64,000 bases of DNA, from assembly GCA_036345935.2 (NCBI GenBank), contig JADWOT020000002.1, positions 12,171,629 through 12,235,628 on the forward strand, in the 5' to 3' direction. The notes beneath the pieces were generated by a model. It was not told the DNA's origin and searched no databases. It saw only the letters and a program-made list of their open reading frames with translations. Positions 63,283 through 64,000 of the stretch are shown here, in pieces. The stretch is from Taenia hydatigena (Eukaryota > Platyhelminthes > Cestoda > Cyclophyllidea > Taeniidae). Every line of letters begins with the position of its first letter. Within the stretch, counting starts at the first letter, position 1. Made by a program: the position numbers and the translations under genes.

Positions 63283-63792
63283 CTATTTTACAATCCCAAC
63301 ATCCTCTCCATTTCCGCGTCTCACACTTGCAACATCATCTATGCTCCACTTCAGTAGCACGATCTTGATGGGTTTGCATGGTCCATGTACTGCTGTATCT
63401 TGATTTTCTAATCCTAGGTGCAAATGGGAATCACTACGGAGAAAATACTCAGCCAAAGTGCCACCAATAAAATGCAATTGTGAACTGCGAGATTCAGCTA
63501 ACACTGGTGCAAAATACGATAGAGCTGGCTGTGTGTCGCGCTTAGTGGGAGTGAGAAGGACATGACGCCTGCACTGGGTAATGACCACAGCAGCGGGCTT
63601 TGGGCGATTATGGGTCACTTCGAGGTTGGTCCACACACTGGTGTCAATTTTTCTGGGACCTCCGTTTCTGCATCCACTCACCGCACACCTCTCGCCTTCC
63701 TTCCCAACGAAACCAACAAATTGATTTCGCTGGCCCATGGCTTCAGAAATACCAGATTCGTATGCGTATGATCTCCTTATTTTATTTGACAT
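63283..63792 (-). CDS. Hypothetical 169-aa protein
   Basis: ATG at 63792 to stop at 63283, uninterrupted. Composition is globular: GQRNQFVGFVGKEGERCAV near the start, RPKPAAVVITQCRRHVLL in the middle, then LHFIGGTLAEYFLRSDSH and PCKPIKIVLLKWSIDDVA. There is no signal peptide or membrane segment. The ATG may be internal if upstream exons exist beyond the window. The overlapping plus-strand frame is shorter and less convincing. No family is recognised. Confidence 0.48.
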   Translation of the reverse strand: MSNKIRRSYAYESGISEAMGQRNQFVGFVGKEGERCAVSGCRNGGPRKIDTSVWTNLEVTHNRPKPAAVVITQCRRHVLLTPTKRDTQPALSYFAPVLAESRSSQLHFIGGTLAEYFLRSDSHLHLGLENQDTAVHGPCKPIKIVLLKWSIDDVASVRRGNGEDVGIVK

Positions 63793-64000
63793 TAATTACG
63801 TCCATTACTACCATTTATGTTGCGGCCTTAAAGCTAGTCAAATTCTTTGCATCAGAATTCGTAGCGTTGCTTCACCACTACTTACCAATCGTATTAGATG
63901 GTGCAAAAGTACCTCAGCATTTGAATACGGATAGTATGGAAATATTGGGCATTCAAAAGTGTCATGAAGACCACTCTCAAGAACATGGTACAAATTCTGC

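Overview
This window looks like invertebrate animal nuclear DNA. It has no long prokaryote-style reading frames. Coding potential sits in short exons (about 30 to 300 nt) bounded by GT..AG splice sites, with one apparent GC..AG pair, and AATAAA signals follow several stop codons. Intergenic DNA is AT-leaning and rich in microsatellites. A parasitic flatworm (tapeworm-like) genome would fit the gene density, intron sizes and simple-repeat load. That placement is inference; nothing in the window proves it.

Layout. 1-3.5 kb: nothing firm. 3.55-12.83 kb, minus strand: a complete 13-exon gene for a DUR3-like member of the SLC5/sodium-solute symporter family, predicted 759 aa, in which every exon junction keeps frame. 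13-22 kb: mostly non-coding, with simple repeats, a duplicated segment and diverged tandem repeats. 22.4-28.4 kb: two possible plus-strand start exons, an inverted pair of related exons at 23.5 and 27.8 kb, an unusual CRE-plus-nuclear-receptor-site tandem array (24.6-25.4 kb), and a 1.8 kb G-poor pyrimidine-rich block. 28.6-29.1 kb: two probable minus-strand exons. 30.0-39.9 kb, minus strand, possibly reaching 40.9 kb: a large multi-exon gene I cannot name. From 34.0 to 30.0 kb its exons join in a single frame; the upstream part is less certain. 43.5-46.6 kb: weak plus-strand coding signal ending in a stop followed by AATAAA. 46.7-47.24 kb (minus) and 59.7-60.1 kb (plus): two small Cys-rich proteins with hydrophobic C-termini and a shared C-x2-C-x8-C-x4-C spacing. 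Isolated probable exons lie at 50.0-50.3, 52.0-52.2, 54.8-55.2, 57.7-58.0, 58.8-59.0 and 63.3-63.8 kb. A second 52-bp-period tandem array carrying CACGTG lies at 62.6-62.8 kb.

The genes do not form an obvious pathway. The most notable items are the divergent DUR3-like transporter with a Cys/His-rich insertion, the 103/52-bp array of CRE palindromes and NR5A/ERR-type half-sites, and the pair of Cys-rich, tail-anchored or GPI-type proteins. All gene models come from reading splice signals and frames by eye, without transcript evidence.
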